DNA of 14,189 nt from Flavobacteriaceae bacterium (GTDB lineage Bacteria > Bacteroidota > Bacteroidia > Flavobacteriales > Flavobacteriaceae), in the NCBI GenBank assembly GCA_002693605.1, contig NZQO01000019.1:1-14189 (forward strand). Direction: 5' to 3'. Below the pieces are notes generated by a model. That model had not been told where the DNA came from. It saw nothing but the letters and a program-made list of their open reading frames with translations, and did no database searches. Positions 1 through 6,791 of this stretch are shown here, piece by piece. Within the stretch, counting starts at the first letter, position 1. Every line of letters starts with the position of its first letter. Position numbers and translations under genes: made by a program.

Positions 1-914
1 GCCACGATTTCGCTAGCCGAAGCGGAGTTCTCGTTCATGAGCACATATACCCTGCCTTTTTCAAAATCGCCGCGACGCGTGGCTAATGATTTGTTGATGT
101 CGCCGCTCTTATTCTTGGTAATGAGAATGAGTTTATCGTCTTCCAGAAATTCATCGGCAATCCGTTCGGCCGTAGAAATGTAGCCTCCCGGGTTGTTGCG
201 CAGGTCGAGCACGAGACTTTCAATATTCTGGTCGATCAAACCATCGAGCGCCTTTTCAAACTCGTCATAGGTGGTTTCTGAAAAACGGTTCACCTTAATG
301 TAACCGATATCGTCTGTTATTTTATACGAGGCATCTATGCTCACGAGCGGAACTTCATTGCGGCGCAGCTTGAAATCGAGTAATTGTTCCTCGCCCTTCC
401 TGAATACCTTCAATTTTACCCTTGAATTTATCTCGCCCTTTAAATAGCTGGTAATGCTATCGCGTATGGCCTCCTCGCCATACAGTTGCTTGCCGTCGGC
501 ATAGAGAATCCGGTCACCGCCGCGAATTCCGGCGCGCTCGGCAGGACCGCCCTCAATAGCGCGGATAACCGAAATGGTATCGTTGTAAACATAGAAGGTT
601 ACCCCAATGCCGGTAAAGTTACCGCGCATATCATCTGCATTGTCCTCGTATTCGTCTACGGGAATATAGACCGAATGCGGGTCGAGATTCTCCAAGATGC
701 CGTTTACGGTAACATCCACGATGCTATCGGTATTCACACGGTCTACGTATTCGTAATCGATATAATCGATCAGCCTATTGAGCTTGTCCTTCTTTGAATT
801 GGTTGCGAAAATCTTCTCGGTAGTATCGTTGAAATTTAGCTTGGAACCCACAAAAACACCTGCGGCCAAGGCCACACCCATTAATAACGGTACGTATTTT
901 TTCTGATTTCCCAT
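1..914 (-). CDS. S41 family C-terminal processing peptidase (CtpA/Tsp-like), 3' end cut by window edge
   Basis: Periplasmic PDZ-containing serine protease of the S41 (CtpA/Prc/Tsp) family, which cleaves proteins near their C termini. Reading from the ATG at 914, the product starts MGNQKKYVPLLMGVALAAGV, a signal peptide or membrane anchor. A helical N-terminal region follows, then a PDZ domain (about residues 85-165, with GIGV and GGPAERAGIRGGDRIL). The protease core contains LVLDLRNNPGG and, at the window edge, the nucleophile motif SASASE with the middle Ser at residue 299. The catalytic Lys and the C terminus lie outside the window. It sits 4 bases downstream of the deaminase stop, so the two are probably cotranscribed. 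Seen: PDZ and Ser motif. Known: S41 family mechanism. The physiological substrate is unknown. Confidence 0.93.
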   Translation of the reverse strand, partial: MGNQKKYVPLLMGVALAAGVFVGSKLNFNDTTEKIFATNSKKDKLNRLIDYIDYEYVDRVNTDSIVDVTVNGILENLDPHSVYIPVDEYEDNADDMRGNFTGIGVTFYVYNDTISVIRAIEGGPAERAGIRGGDRILYADGKQLYGEEAIRDSITSYLKGEINSRVKLKVFRKGEEQLLDFKLRRNEVPLVSIDASYKITDDIGYIKVNRFSETTYDEFEKALDGLIDQNIESLVLDLRNNPGGYISTAERIADEFLEDDKLILITKNKSGDINKSLATRRGDFEKGRVYVLMNENSASASEIV

Positions 915-918
915 AATG

Positions 919-1344
919 CTATAAGTCTTCGATGTGCGTAATGGTAACGCCTGCTTTCTCCAAAAATTTTATTCCGCTGTCATCCTTGTACCCCTGGTGG
1001 TACACTAACCGGGTAATTCCGGCCTGATGTATAAGCTTGCTGCAATCCTTGCAGGGCGACATGGTAATGTAAAGCGTTGCCCCCTGGCACGATTGGGTGG
1101 AGGATGCTACCTTTAAAATAGCGTTCGCCTCGGCATGAAGGACGTACCATTTGGTATACCCTTCCTCATCCTCGCAAATATTCTCAAAGCCGCTCGGGGT
1201 TCCATTATAACCATCGCTAATTATCATCTTATCCTTTACAATAAGCGCGCCAACTTGTTTCCGAAGGCAATAGGAAAGCTTGCTCCATTCCCTCGCCATT
1301 TTAAGATAGGCAATATCGTACTGTCGTTGTTTGCTGAATTCCAT
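919..1344 (-). CDS. dCMP/cytidine deaminase family protein
   Basis: Zinc-dependent deaminase of the dCMP deaminase (ComEB-like) group, which would convert dCMP to dUMP for dTTP synthesis in the cytosol. The 141 residues carry the full zinc signature: H70-A-E72 (zinc ligand and catalytic Glu) and P97-C98-x-x-C101 (zinc ligands). They are preceded by the nucleotide-binding stretch VGALIVKDKMIISDGYNGTP, typical of the family. The length matches short bacterial members. The ATG at 1344 is the first in frame and fits the usual MEFSKQ-type start. The S41 peptidase begins 4 bases after its stop, indicating an operon. A 164-base gap separates it from the HupE-like gene upstream and may hold its own promoter. 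A related cytidine/tRNA deaminase is possible but the dCMP type fits best. Confidence 0.9.
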   Translation of the reverse strand: MEFSKQRQYDIAYLKMAREWSKLSYCLRKQVGALIVKDKMIISDGYNGTPSGFENICEDEEGYTKWYVLHAEANAILKVASSTQSCQGATLYITMSPCKDCSKLIHQAGITRLVYHQGYKDDSGIKFLEKAGVTITHIEDL

Positions 1345-1508
1345 TAAGGCAGGTATCCTGAAAAATAATTTGTGTTGAACTGTTTGGCACTTTCCGTTTT
1401 CAGTAGGGAAAAACCAGGGGCGTCTCGATACATTAGTAACGAAAGTACTAGGAAGTTACACGCAATCCAAACCGCACAAGGTTAAATGTTTGCAAAATCG
1501 GGCTATTT

Positions 1509-2087
1509 CTACAAAAAGCAGTTCTGCAGAAGCATAGGAATTACGAGGCCAATAACTATGGACGAGATTACCAGCACCCAATCGCGCTTGTTGAAGCGGA
1601 AGAGCGTCTGTACTATAAACCCGAGAATGAGCGTAATGATAACCACGATTATCTGGGCGGCCTCGATGCCTAAGGCAAATTCCAACAAATGGAGAATATC
1701 GTTATCCCCGCTAACCATTTTGAAATACTTGGCAAAGCCGAAACCGTGTATAAGTCCGAAGAAAACCGTGGCAATATAAAGCAGCCCGAGCTTCTCGGCG
1801 CGCTTTTCCTTTCCGGCGGTAAATAAGTTGAAGAGGGCCGTTACCGCAATGGTTATGGGTATAAGGCACTCAATCCACCAACTGGAAACCTGTACTACCC
1901 CGTAATTAGCCAAGAGCAAGGATAGCGTGTGTCCAATGGTAAAGAGGGTTACTAGCATCAGTAACCTGCGCCACGCATTGAAGGTATAGGCGGCACATAA
2001 TACCACGATGAAAAGTACATGATCGTAGGCCTGCCAATCGAGCACGTGCTCTAGGCCAAGTTTAAAGTAAAACCAGAAGTCGGACAT
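1509..2087 (-). CDS. HupE/UreJ family integral membrane protein
   Basis: Multi-spanning inner-membrane protein of the HupE/UreJ family, whose best-known members handle nickel or cobalt for hydrogenase or urease. It has 192 residues with about six hydrophobic segments. Conserved histidines sit in family-like contexts: LEH14VLDWQAYDH23VLF, IGH53TLSLLL and GLIH114GFGFA, consistent with metal coordination inside the membrane. In Bacteroidetes such genes are commonly far from hydrogenase or urease loci, and none is visible here, so the substrate is unassigned. It lies in the same direction as the deaminase, 164 bases upstream of it. The ATG at 2087 gives a natural start with a short N terminus before the first segment. 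Confidence 0.85.
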   Translation of the reverse strand: MSDFWFYFKLGLEHVLDWQAYDHVLFIVVLCAAYTFNAWRRLLMLVTLFTIGHTLSLLLANYGVVQVSSWWIECLIPITIAVTALFNLFTAGKEKRAEKLGLLYIATVFFGLIHGFGFAKYFKMVSGDNDILHLLEFALGIEAAQIIVVIITLILGFIVQTLFRFNKRDWVLVISSIVIGLVIPMLLQNCFL

Positions 2088-2364
2088 AGCGTTAGGGATA
2101 AGTTAGGTGTGGGTAAATGTAGGAAATTACAAGGTAATTTCACATTCATAATTACCCGCTTGTAAGGTAGGCTCCATTTCCGTATCAAGGCGCAACGAGC
2201 AACTACCTTGAAGGCCAATGGGTCAAATAGCGTTCAGGACCCGGGATTTGATTTGCAGAAAATTTAGCGGCAAGAGGAAATTTGCTGGAGGTTGCGCCTT
2301 TGATAACCTATCAATTCGAATAAAATACCTATCTTATAGCTTTTTTCTAATTTAACATAGCCCC
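2088..2364. promoter_or_regulatory. Divergent intergenic region between HupE-like and BLUF genes
   Basis: This 277-base stretch separates two divergently transcribed genes and has no convincing ORF. It contains several inverted repeats: GGTAATT at 2133-2139 with AATTACC at 2150-2156, AAGGTAG at 2164-2170 with CTACCTT at 2203-2209, and TTGATA-ACC-TATCAA at 2300-2314. It must hold the promoters of both genes, but no clear -33/-7 pair was found. None of the hairpins is followed by a T run, so they are not obvious terminators. Confidence 0.5.
2300..2314. promoter_or_regulatory. Perfect 6-3-6 inverted repeat upstream of the BLUF gene (possible operator)
   Basis: TTGATA and TATCAA flank ACC about 50 bases before the BLUF start codon. 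The size and placement suit a dimeric repressor or activator site. The protein that would bind it is unknown, and a short AT-rich dyad can arise by chance. Confidence 0.3.
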
Positions 2365-2775
2365 ATGAGGTACGCAATCAGTTATGTAAGTAGTGCGGTG
2401 AATGATTTGGACGATGGGCAGGTAAATCGAATTCTACAACAAACAAATACCCATAATAACAACAACGATATTACCGGTTTGCTAGTGTATTCAGAAGGTA
2501 ATTTCTTCCAATTAATCGAAGGGGAGAAAGAGGCGGTTAGACAACTGTATTACAACAAGATAGAAAAGGATCCGCGGCACAAGAATATCATTAAGTTTCT
2601 GGAAAAGGAAATTCACGAACCGTCGTACGACGGCTATCATGTAGATATGGTCACTTCGCGTTTCGATATTGACCAATCGAAAATGCAGACGTACATAGAT
2701 TATGTTAAGGTATTGCAGCCGGAGGTGAGACAGCCCGTCCTGAATATCCTGAAGTCCTTTCTTCCGAAAATATGA
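2365..2775 (+). CDS. Stand-alone BLUF-domain blue-light sensor
   Basis: Short FAD-binding photoreceptor protein (136 residues), the BLUF domain being nearly the whole protein. The photocycle residues are present at the spacing of AppA: Tyr7 (YVSSAV), Asn31 and Gln49 (FFQLIEGE), so Tyr-Gln is 42 residues apart as for AppA Tyr21/Gln63. Other family marks are DITGLLVYSEGNFFQ and the DPRHKN motif. The late strand that normally carries the semi-conserved Trp/Met pair reads instead around DGYHVDM, apparently placing Tyr91 and Val93 there. The C-terminal 40 residues look helical and would be the output cap. No effector domain is fused, so signalling must be by protein contact. The gene is flanked by backbone genes and by the tRNA junction. 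Confidence 0.92.
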   Translation: MRYAISYVSSAVNDLDDGQVNRILQQTNTHNNNNDITGLLVYSEGNFFQLIEGEKEAVRQLYYNKIEKDPRHKNIIKFLEKEIHEPSYDGYHVDMVTSRFDIDQSKMQTYIDYVKVLQPEVRQPVLNILKSFLPKI

Positions 2776-2811
2776 ACACGGCAAAAAGCGCAGGGTTAAA
2801 CTACCGGAATT

Positions 2812-2854
2812 AAAAAAACCTGCAACGAATTGAAAATCAATATCGTTACAGGTT
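2812..2854 (-). terminator. Intrinsic terminator downstream of the tRNA-Leu remnant
   Basis: Read on the minus strand, bases 2854-2843 pair with 2828-2817 (12 pairs, one G-U), followed by an inner five-pair stem (2841-2837 with 2833-2829) closed by a three-base loop, with one bulged base at 2842. A run of seven T follows (2818-2812 on the minus strand). It lies just past the 3' end of the tRNA and points the same way, so it is the original terminator of that tRNA gene and belongs to the backbone. Confidence 0.85.
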
Positions 2855-2861
2855 CAGTAAG

Positions 2862-2919
2862 TACCTTGGGTGGGAATCGAACCCACACGACCGAAGTCAC
2901 TGGATTTTGAATCCAGCGT
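2862..2919 (-). pseudogene. 3' fragment of tRNA-Leu(CAA): attachment-site remnant at the element boundary
   Basis: On the minus strand these 58 bases fold as the 3' part of a class II tRNA. The anticodon stem is CTGGA/TCCAG (2916-2912 with 2904-2900) with loop TTCAAAA, giving anticodon CAA at 2909-2907. The variable arm is GAC-TTCG-GTC. The T arm is GTGGG-TTCGAAT-CCCAC (2886-2870). The 3' acceptor strand is CCAAGGT (2869-2863) with discriminator A at 2862. CCA is not encoded, as is common in Bacteroidetes. The expected 5' acceptor strand (ACCTTGG) and D arm (GGTAGACACGC-like) are missing; similarity ends after ACGCTGG and AT-rich DNA begins. With an integrase 150 bases away, this is best read as the displaced half of an att site. 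Confidence 0.88.
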
Positions 2920-2931
2920 ATTTGATGGTAA

Positions 2932-3011
2932 ATTTAGCTAAATATACTTATAATCAACTGATTAATAAATATTTAATATTAATTGATTTCATTTAATATG
3001 ATTTAAAATCA
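2932..3011. repeat. Cluster of short dyads between the att remnant and the integrase gene
   Basis: Three short inverted repeats sit in this AT-rich stretch. ATTTAGCTAAAT at 2932-2943 is a perfect 12-base palindrome. TAATCA-AC-TGATTA lies at 2951-2964. TGATTT-A-AAATCA lies at 2999-3011. Sites between att and int are commonly bound by integrase arm domains or an excisionase, and these could serve so. The high A+T content makes chance dyads likely, so the assignment is tentative. Confidence 0.35.
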
Positions 3012-3015
3012 ATAA

Positions 3016-3036
3016 ATGTTGTACCTATGTTGTACC
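3016..3036 (+). repeat. Direct repeat ATGTTGTACC with 11-base period before the integrase
   Basis: ATGTTGTACC occurs at 3016-3025 and again at 3027-3036, about one helical turn apart. It lies about 40 bases before the integrase start and just upstream of a weak -7-like box (TATCTTTA, 3046-3053). It could be a tandem binding site for integrase itself or another regulator. Confidence 0.4.
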
Positions 3037-3072
3037 AAAATTGATTATCTTTATAATCTAAAATTCAATGGT

Positions 3073-4284
3073 ATGGCCTCAAATGCAAAAGTAGTTATAA
3101 GAAAGAAACCAAATAAAGAAGGGCTTTATCCTTTGGCAATCCGCATAACCAAGAACCGTCGCTCAACATATCACTATGTTGGTCATTACATAGATTTAAA
3201 AGATTGGGATGAGAAGAACTTACGTGTTAGGAAATCCCATACTAATGCTAACAGATTAAATAATTTGATTTCCACCAAGCTATTAGAGGCCAATAAAACA
3301 CTAATAGATTTACAGTCAGATAAAAAAGATTTCTCTGCAAATCAAATAAAAGAAGCACTCTATTCAGAGTCAAAATCGAGTACTTTTTATGAAGTTGCAA
3401 GAGATTTTCTTTCCGAACTTGAATCCAATAAAAAGCTCTCTCAACTGTCTACCGATAAGGCTCGTGTTAACCACGTAATAAACTTTAATAAGTCAAAGCA
3501 GTTGACCTTTCAAGAAATAGACGAAGCCTTTTTGAGAAAATTTAAGATTTATTTGAAAAAATTAAATCTCTCTGAAAGGTCGATAGTTAATAATCTTGTT
3601 GTTATAAGAACAATATACAACAGAGCGATAAAAATGGGTGTTGTTGATAGAAAATTTTATCCATTTGGCTCAGGTAAGATTAGGATAAAATTCCCTGAAA
3701 CTGAAAAAATAGGATTGACCAAGAAAGAAATAAAGTCGTTTGAATCTGCTAAAAATCTTACTGAAAATGAAACTCACGCACGAAACGTATGGTTATTCAG
3801 TTTCTATTTTGCAGGTATCAGAGCTGCCGATTTGCTGAAAATTAGATGGTCAGATATTTATGATGATAGACTTCACTACCGTATGAATAAAAATTCCAAA
3901 TTACTATCTCTCAAAATACCAGAAAAAGTCTTCCCTATATTGGAATATTACAAATCTGAAAAACGGGACAATGACGATTTCGTTTTTCCCGAAATGAAAA
4001 AGGCAGATTTAAAAGATGCGAAAGATGTCTATGCCAAGACCAAAACGGCTACTAAAAAGTTCAATAAATATTTGGTTGGGGTCGCCAAGAAAGCAAAAAT
4101 TACCAAAAAGGTAACTATGCATATAGCTCGACACAGCTTTGGCCATATCTCAGAAGACAAAATTCCTATTAAAATGCTTCAAAAACTTTACAGGCATTCA
4201 TCCGTTACTACTACAATAAAATATCAAGCCAATTTCATCCATAAAGATGCAGATGATGCTTTGGACAGCGTTGTCAATTTTTAG
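3073..4284 (+). CDS. Tyrosine recombinase / phage-type site-specific integrase
   Basis: Catalyses integration and excision of the element at tRNA-Leu. From the ATG at 3073 the protein has 403 residues. An N-terminal arm-type DNA-binding domain comes first (MASNAKVVIRKKPNKEGLYP and VGHYIDLKDWDEKN are typical of Bacteroidetes integrases). A SAM-like core-binding domain follows (about 105-205), then the catalytic domain. The catalytic set is intact: Arg250 in AGIRAADLL, a beta-hairpin Lys near KNSKLLSLK, His350 and Arg353 in HIARHSFG, His375 in RHSS and the nucleophile Tyr384 in TTTIKYQ. An upstream ATG at 3016 would add 19 residues, but it lies within the direct repeat and its peptide does not resemble the family. 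The gene starts about 150 bases from the att remnant and reads into the element. Confidence 0.93.
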   Translation: MASNAKVVIRKKPNKEGLYPLAIRITKNRRSTYHYVGHYIDLKDWDEKNLRVRKSHTNANRLNNLISTKLLEANKTLIDLQSDKKDFSANQIKEALYSESKSSTFYEVARDFLSELESNKKLSQLSTDKARVNHVINFNKSKQLTFQEIDEAFLRKFKIYLKKLNLSERSIVNNLVVIRTIYNRAIKMGVVDRKFYPFGSGKIRIKFPETEKIGLTKKEIKSFESAKNLTENETHARNVWLFSFYFAGIRAADLLKIRWSDIYDDRLHYRMNKNSKLLSLKIPEKVFPILEYYKSEKRDNDDFVFPEMKKADLKDAKDVYAKTKTATKKFNKYLVGVAKKAKITKKVTMHIARHSFGHISEDKIPIKMLQKLYRHSSVTTTIKYQANFIHKDADDALDSVVNF

Positions 4285-4376
4285 GCAAATTGTTTACCAG
4301 CTGTGAACATCTTAAATAGAAATTTTAACATTTTAGAACTTCATTCTTCTACCTTTACAAGCTAAACTTTTTGCGT

Positions 4377-5282
4377 ATGGTTTTAAAGGTCAAATGGATA
4401 GATTTTAAAAATAAAATTGAAGAACAGAAAGCTAAAGGCGAAGCTCTGGTCGAAAAATATAGGTCTTCAAGAACTGAAAATGATTTAGAAAGCCTAAAGG
4501 AAGAAAAGCAACGTTGGGAAAATGAGGTCATAGACTATGTAAAAACTTCCTTTGAACCTGAACATACAAACTTTAGATATGAATTCAAAGCCCAAAGAGG
4601 TTATAATACTGGCTTGAAATTAGGTATTGACCAAAGGATTAAAAACATAATTCAAGACCTAAAAGATGAAATCAATGGTCTTGACTACTACTTGAAAATG
4701 CTATTCATTTCCGATGCAATAATAAGAGCTGAAGAAATTAATTTAGAAGAACGCAAGAATCTTGACACCGAAGGTAGGCTCGACCTCATTCTTAGCAAAC
4801 TCTATGAGCTTTATGATGACAGATTATATCATTCTATCAAATGGATTCTGGAAGGCAATGGTATAAAGTTGAACAATCACGGCGAAGATTGGGATTATGC
4901 CAAAATGCTTGAAAACAGAAATCTTATTGATACTATTACTACAAAAGATACAGGCGCCAGACTTACGCTGGAAGGAAAGTATGCAATAGAACAGTCAAGA
5001 AAAGCGCAAGTTACAGACTACACGAAAATTAGTAGTTCTGATGAAGAGTTAAAAGCACTTATTGAGGGTGTTCTAAAAGAAGTCGAAAAATTGGGAATTG
5101 GCCAGCAAATCATTTTTGATGAATTTGATGAGCTACGAGATGATATTCCCAAGCTAAGTAAGAAATCTTTCGGGCAATTGTTAAAGTCAAAACTCGGGGA
5201 TTTAATTGCTGCAAGGGCTTTAAACAAAACACTTGCCAGCGAGATATTCAAGCAATTTACCGACCAAATATTGCCATTCTAA
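4377..5282 (+). CDS. Uncharacterised protein with coiled-coil and winged-helix-like region (first gene of four-gene cluster)
   Basis: I do not recognise this family. From the ATG at 4377 the product has 301 residues; a TTG two codons earlier is possible. Residues about 5-55 are highly charged and heptad-like (coiled coil). The middle (about 85-130) is helical. Residues about 130-205 look like a winged helix, ending in GARLTLEGKYAIEQ, a turn common in wHTH domains. The C terminus (about 250-301) is helical, with PKLSKKSFGQLLKSKLGDLI. No catalytic motif, signal peptide or membrane segment is seen, so a cytosolic adaptor, sensor or DNA-binding role is possible. It begins 92 bases after the integrase, and the nuclease-like gene starts 3 bases after its stop, so it is probably the first gene of the operon. 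A weak TACCTTTA box lies at 4350-4357. Confidence 0.8.
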   Translation: MVLKVKWIDFKNKIEEQKAKGEALVEKYRSSRTENDLESLKEEKQRWENEVIDYVKTSFEPEHTNFRYEFKAQRGYNTGLKLGIDQRIKNIIQDLKDEINGLDYYLKMLFISDAIIRAEEINLEERKNLDTEGRLDLILSKLYELYDDRLYHSIKWILEGNGIKLNNHGEDWDYAKMLENRNLIDTITTKDTGARLTLEGKYAIEQSRKAQVTDYTKISSSDEELKALIEGVLKEVEKLGIGQQIIFDEFDELRDDIPKLSKKSFGQLLKSKLGDLIAARALNKTLASEIFKQFTDQILPF

Positions 5283-5285
5283 TTT

Positions 5286-6062
5286 ATGAAAATACTGGCG
5301 AGACTCAAAAAAACAATTAGGACTTTCATTCAAAAAGAACCACCGCCTGAATACGAGGTTACACAATTTGTTATTTCAGATAGACAACCTATTACAGGTG
5401 CATCAAAAATTTCATTTTTTGTGAATAATCCTCAGCCTGGTGCAAGCGTGACCAGAACCTTTGAAAATGAAGACGATGTTATTAATTGGTTGATGAGCAA
5501 TGCCGACTTTAAACATATACTTTTCAAAAATCTATTTTCATCATCCTCTGTCATCCATCATTGTGGCGTGAAAGAACCAATAACAGAACCTAAAAAGAAA
5601 CCTGGCGACATTGACATCCTTCTTTACAAAGAAGGCAATGAAAGCAATGCAGTTGGCATAGAATGTAAAATAGTAAAATCAGAATCCTTAGAAAATCAAC
5701 CGCCAAAAATCAACAAGATTACAAGCGTTCAGAAAAAAGGGACAAAGCAAGCAGATGGTTACATAAACATAGGTTTTAGTAGGGTCTTTCTTATGGTCAT
5801 ATTGCTGGACGATGGCAGACACTATAAAAATCCAAATTTCGTCTTTAGAACAACACCAACTGAAGAATTGAAAGAACTGTATGATTTCGACTGGAACACA
5901 AAAATGAATACGGAAGTTGGAATAATCTATGCCTATGTCAATCAACTTACATCAAACCATATTAACCAGACGAAAGGTCTGGGTTTAAGGATTGAACGAG
6001 AAGCCAAAGAAAGAATTCAATGTGATGGTTTAACTGAGAAAATTAAAAATCTTAATTACTAA
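5286..6062 (+). CDS. PD-(D/E)XK nuclease-like protein
   Basis: Predicted cytosolic nuclease with the restriction-endonuclease fold; the family is not otherwise recognised. In the 258 residues the core signature is clear: Gly107-Asp108-Ile-Asp110 in a short strand, then Glu126-Cys-Lys128 in the strand AVGIECKIV (the ExK half). A helix with Gln155 (KKGTKQADGY) and a hydrophobic strand RVFLMVILL follow, the usual alpha-beta order. About 100 N-terminal residues precede the core, starting with a basic helix (KILARLKKTIRTFIQK), and a C-terminal region of about 60 residues includes EVGIIYAYVNQL. It is packed between its neighbours (3 and 7 bases), so cotranscription is very likely. The metal-ligand pattern is seen; nuclease activity and target are inferred. 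No methyltransferase partner is present, which argues against a simple restriction-modification pair. Confidence 0.8.
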   Translation: MKILARLKKTIRTFIQKEPPPEYEVTQFVISDRQPITGASKISFFVNNPQPGASVTRTFENEDDVINWLMSNADFKHILFKNLFSSSSVIHHCGVKEPITEPKKKPGDIDILLYKEGNESNAVGIECKIVKSESLENQPPKINKITSVQKKGTKQADGYINIGFSRVFLMVILLDDGRHYKNPNFVFRTTPTEELKELYDFDWNTKMNTEVGIIYAYVNQLTSNHINQTKGLGLRIEREAKERIQCDGLTEKIKNLNY

Positions 6063-6069
6063 GTATTAG

Positions 6070-6780
6070 TTGAAGAAAGTAGGAATTTGCAGAATCTGCG
6101 GTAAGTATGCAAAATTGACGTTCGAGCACGTTCCGCCACAAAGTGCCTTCAATTCTAACCCTGTATTCTTTCAAAAGTCCGTCCATCTTCACGACAAAAA
6201 AAGTTTTCTATACGGTAAAAAAATTCGAAGTAATCAAGGTGCAGGTGGATATTACTTATGCAAATCTTGTAACAATCTCACAGGTAGTTACTATGGGGAC
6301 AGCTACAAGAAATTCGCCTATATGGGAATGATGGCGCTGACACATAGAATTTTGGCATCAAAAGATATTACTTTTGAATATGCCTTACAGCCACTAAACA
6401 TTCTCAAACAGATTTTAGCAATGTTTATGGCGATAGATACAAGCGACCAACTTTTAAATTTAGAAGGGCTTGCGGATTTTATTTTGGATAAGGATTCAAG
6501 GGCGCTTCCAGATAGCTTGAGAGTATTTGTTTACCACACCATTACAAAACAAGTTAGAAATGGCTGGGGAATGGCAAGAACCGAAAAAGGGTTTCATCAT
6601 CTTGGTGAAATTACCTTCCCACCATTTGGTGTTGTTTATGCTTTAGATTCTGAACCCACACGAAACGATTTTTACGAAATAACAGATTTCAAAAATTTTA
6701 ATTTTAATCAAACCGTTCAAGCGAGATTATCAATTCCTTTTCTTACACCTAAAACATATATTCCTGGACTGTACAATTAA
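6070..6780 (+). CDS. HNH endonuclease-like protein (HNH_5-type zinc-ribbon), TTG start
   Basis: Predicted HNH-type nuclease of 236 residues. The N-terminal module has Cys7-x-x-Cys10, then FEH20VPPQ, then Cys64-x-x-Cys67-Asn68-Asn69-LTG, the zinc-ribbon plus HNH pattern of HNH_5-like proteins. The usual last His is not obvious after CNN; GDSY occupies that place, so catalysis must be tested. The rest (about 85-236) is uncharacterised and mixed helix/strand, with no membrane segment. The start must be the TTG at 6070: a TAG stop directly precedes it in frame and any later start would lose the first CxxC. It lies 7 bases after the PD-(D/E)XK-like gene and 11 before the DUF4238 gene. Its role is inferred to be joint with them. 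Confidence 0.8.
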   Translation: MKKVGICRICGKYAKLTFEHVPPQSAFNSNPVFFQKSVHLHDKKSFLYGKKIRSNQGAGGYYLCKSCNNLTGSYYGDSYKKFAYMGMMALTHRILASKDITFEYALQPLNILKQILAMFMAIDTSDQLLNLEGLADFILDKDSRALPDSLRVFVYHTITKQVRNGWGMARTEKGFHHLGEITFPPFGVVYALDSEPTRNDFYEITDFKNFNFNQTVQARLSIPFLTPKTYIPGLYN

Positions 6781-6791
6781 ATATTTAAGAT

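Noticed and set aside
486..797. Plus-strand ORF of 103 codons
   Set aside because: It runs antisense to the S41 peptidase, whose PDZ and catalytic motifs are clear; the translated product has no family resemblance.
2133..2156. GGTAATT/AATTACC hairpin as a terminator
   Set aside because: No T run on either side and it lies upstream of both divergent genes rather than downstream of one.
2862..2960. Complete tRNA-Leu gene
   Set aside because: No D arm or 5' acceptor strand complementary to CCAAGGT follows the anticodon stem; only the 3' part is present.
3016..3072. Upstream ATG extending the integrase by 19 residues
   Set aside because: The added peptide is unlike integrase N termini, the ATG lies in a direct repeat, and MASNAKVVIRKK at 3073 is the typical family start.
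4371..4376. TTG start two codons before the ATG of the first cluster gene
   Set aside because: ATG at 4377 is the stronger initiator and no ribosome binding site or motif favours the TTG.
6143..6331. Plus-strand ORF of 62 codons inside the HNH-like gene
   Set aside because: Overlapping frame of a gene with clear Cys/His/Asn motifs; no independent signal.
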